Assembly (NCBI GenBank): GCA_018715025.1
Contig: DVMK01000229.1
Location: 1 to 5,835, forward strand
DNA: 5,835 nt
From: Candidatus Caccousia avistercoris
GTDB taxonomy: Bacteria > Bacillota > Clostridia > Oscillospirales > Acutalibacteraceae
Direction of reading: 5' to 3'
Every line of letters begins with the position of its first letter. Position 1 is the first letter of the stretch. Both the position numbers and the translations under genes were made by a program. The notes beneath the pieces were generated by a model. The model did no database searches and was not told the DNA's origin. It saw nothing but the letters and a program-made list of their open reading frames with translations. Shown one piece after another: positions 4,860-5,835 of the stretch.

Positions 4860-5600
4860 ATGAGCCTGATTCAGGTGCAGGGGGTGCGGAAGGTCTACCG
4901 GATGGACGACGAAAAAATCGTGGCCCTGGGCAGCGTTTCCCTCTCCATTGAGGAGGGGGAGATCTGCTGTATTCTGGGCACCTCCGGTTCCGGCAAATCC
5001 ACCCTGCTCAACATTATGGCCGGGCTGGAAAAGCCCAGCCGCGGCCGCATCTCCATAGCGGGGGCGGACGTCACCCATTTTTCAGAAAAGCAGTGGGCCC
5101 TGTTCCGGCAGCGGAACATCGGCTTCGTGTTCCAGTCCTACAACCTGCTGCCCACGCTGACGGCCATTGAAAACGTGGCCATGCCCCTGGTGTTCCGGGG
5201 GGTGAACAAGGGCAAGCGCACCCAAGAGGCCATCCGCATGCTGCGGGCGGTGGGGCTGGGCAGCCGTATGTCTCACAAGCCCACGCAGATGTCGGGCGGC
5301 CAGCAGCAGCGGGTGGGCATTGCCAGGGCCTTTGTGTCGCGGCCGAAAATCATCTTTGCCGACGAGCCCACCGGCAACCTGGACAGCCGCACCAGCCGCG
5401 AGGTCATGAACATTATGGTAGGCATGGCCCGCCGTTACCAGGAAACCCTCATTGTGGTGACCCACGACAGGGACATCGCGAAATTTGCAGACAGGGTCAT
5501 CGAGATCCACGACGGGTACGTAAAGCACGACAGCCGCCTTTGGGAGGCCCAGGTCGTCACAGAACAGAATCCCGCGGAAGAAAGGAAGGCGGAAGCATGA
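4860..5600 (+). CDS. ABC transporter ATP-binding protein, MacB/LolD/FtsE-type
   Basis: A complete 246-residue nucleotide-binding subunit. Walker A is GTSGSGKST (40-48), the Q-loop glutamine is Q92 in FVFQSYNLLPTLT, the ABC signature is SGGQQQR (145-151), Walker B ends in ADEPTGNLD with Asp168 and Glu169, and the H-loop histidine is H202 in VVTHD. The sequence style (LNIMAGLEKPSRGRI, ADEPTGNLDSRTS) belongs to the MacB/LolD/FtsE branch. That branch works with FtsX-like permeases and usually serves export, lipoprotein handling or mechanotransmission rather than nutrient uptake. All catalytic residues are present, so it should hydrolyse ATP in the cytoplasm at a membrane permease. No permease is in the window; it probably lies downstream. 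The stop codon overlaps the next start (ATGA), so translation is coupled to a secreted protein. Ribosome binding is ambiguous: AAAGG at 4845-4849 or AGGTGG at 4851-4856. Family very secure; substrate unknown. Confidence 0.93.
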   Translation: MSLIQVQGVRKVYRMDDEKIVALGSVSLSIEEGEICCILGTSGSGKSTLLNIMAGLEKPSRGRISIAGADVTHFSEKQWALFRQRNIGFVFQSYNLLPTLTAIENVAMPLVFRGVNKGKRTQEAIRMLRAVGLGSRMSHKPTQMSGGQQQRVGIARAFVSRPKIIFADEPTGNLDSRTSREVMNIMVGMARRYQETLIVVTHDRDIAKFADRVIEIHDGYVKHDSRLWEAQVVTEQNPAEERKAEA

Positions 5601-5835
5601 GGAAGAAAGTGTTTCGGGGAAGAGGGATTTCTCTTCTGCTGCTGTTGGCGTTGGTGCTGGGCCTGCTCCCGGCGTATTCCGTTTTTGCGGCGACAGAGCA
5701 GGTAGAGGGTATGCGTATAGGGTATACTTTAGACGGTGTTTCCTCCGTGGGGAAGGGAATGCCCTTCGGAGCTACCTTTTATTTTCAATTTCCAGAAAAT
5801 CAAACCCCCGTCTTTGGCAATGAGGATGACAATAA
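5597..5835 (+). CDS. Secreted or surface protein with Sec signal peptide, unknown function (partial, C-terminus off right edge)
   Basis: The ATG at 5597 overlaps the ABC ATPase stop (ATGA) and follows AAGGAAGG at 5582-5589, seven bases upstream. Seventy-nine codons are visible. Residues 1-10 are basic (MRKKVFRGRG), 11-24 form a leucine-rich hydrophobic core, and PAYSVFA-A (25-32) offers a signal peptidase I site, likely after Ala31. There is no lipobox cysteine, so it is not a lipoprotein. The visible mature part (from about 32) alternates hydrophobic residues and glycines, for example MRIGYTLDGVSS and GATFYFQFP, like the start of a beta-sandwich; this resembles the Ig-like/CARDB or S-layer-type extracellular domains that sometimes accompany MacB-like ABC systems, but the match is only by feel. 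From about 5700 the gene uses TTA, GTA and ATA codons that are scarce in its neighbours. Secretion and coupling are well supported; role unknown. Confidence 0.75.
   Translation, partial: MRKKVFRGRGISLLLLLALVLGLLPAYSVFAATEQVEGMRIGYTLDGVSSVGKGMPFGATFYFQFPENQTPVFGNEDDN

Noticed and set aside
1..5835. CRISPR arrays, insertion sequences, tRNA or rRNA genes
   Set aside because: No regularly spaced repeats, transposase-like frames, terminal inverted repeats with target duplications, or tRNA/rRNA-like sequences were seen.

Overview
The window reads as a piece of chromosome from a GC-rich anaerobic Firmicute, most likely a gut Clostridia/Oscillospiraceae-type organism. This is inferred from strong AGGAGG ribosome binding sites, sigma-A type promoters in AT-rich islands between GC-rich genes, a TTG start, ATGA-coupled genes and the gene families present. 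Species cannot be named from the sequence alone. It looks like ordinary housekeeping/accessory metabolism: no mobile element, RNA gene or CRISPR array was seen.

Layout. (1) Positions 1-639, minus strand: the N-terminal 213 residues of an AraC-family regulator (cupin sensor plus the start of the DNA-binding domain), cut by the left edge. (2) 640-1021: a divergent intergenic region with a good promoter for each direction, a nested dyad over the -35 of the rightward promoter, and a perfect 20-nt palindrome in the rightward leader. (3) 1022-3057: a two-gene, ATGA-coupled operon encoding a sugar-phosphate nucleotidyltransferase and an NahK/APH-fold sugar kinase, closed by a strong Rho-independent terminator at 3089-3129. 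(4) 3260-4597: a monocistronic Na+-coupled amino-acid transporter of the NSS/SNF (LeuT-like) family, with its own promoter and a TTG start. (5) 4598-4859: an intergenic region with a GC-rich hairpin, an extended -10 promoter overlapped by a near-palindrome, and two leader hairpins. (6) 4860-5835: an operon that starts with a MacB/LolD-type ABC ATPase, translationally coupled to a secreted protein that runs off the right edge.

How the parts may work together. The kinase would phosphorylate a free sugar (probably a hexosamine or hexose) at C1, and the nucleotidyltransferase would convert the sugar-1-phosphate to an NDP-sugar. This is a short salvage route, plausibly controlled by the divergent AraC regulator. 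The NSS transporter is a separate unit that imports an amino acid or similar solute. The ABC operon is a third unit; its permease is probably downstream of the window. The most useful leads are the kinase/nucleotidyltransferase pair with its operator-like divergent promoter region, and the ABC/secreted-protein operon with its structured leader. Nothing here is demonstrably a novel system.
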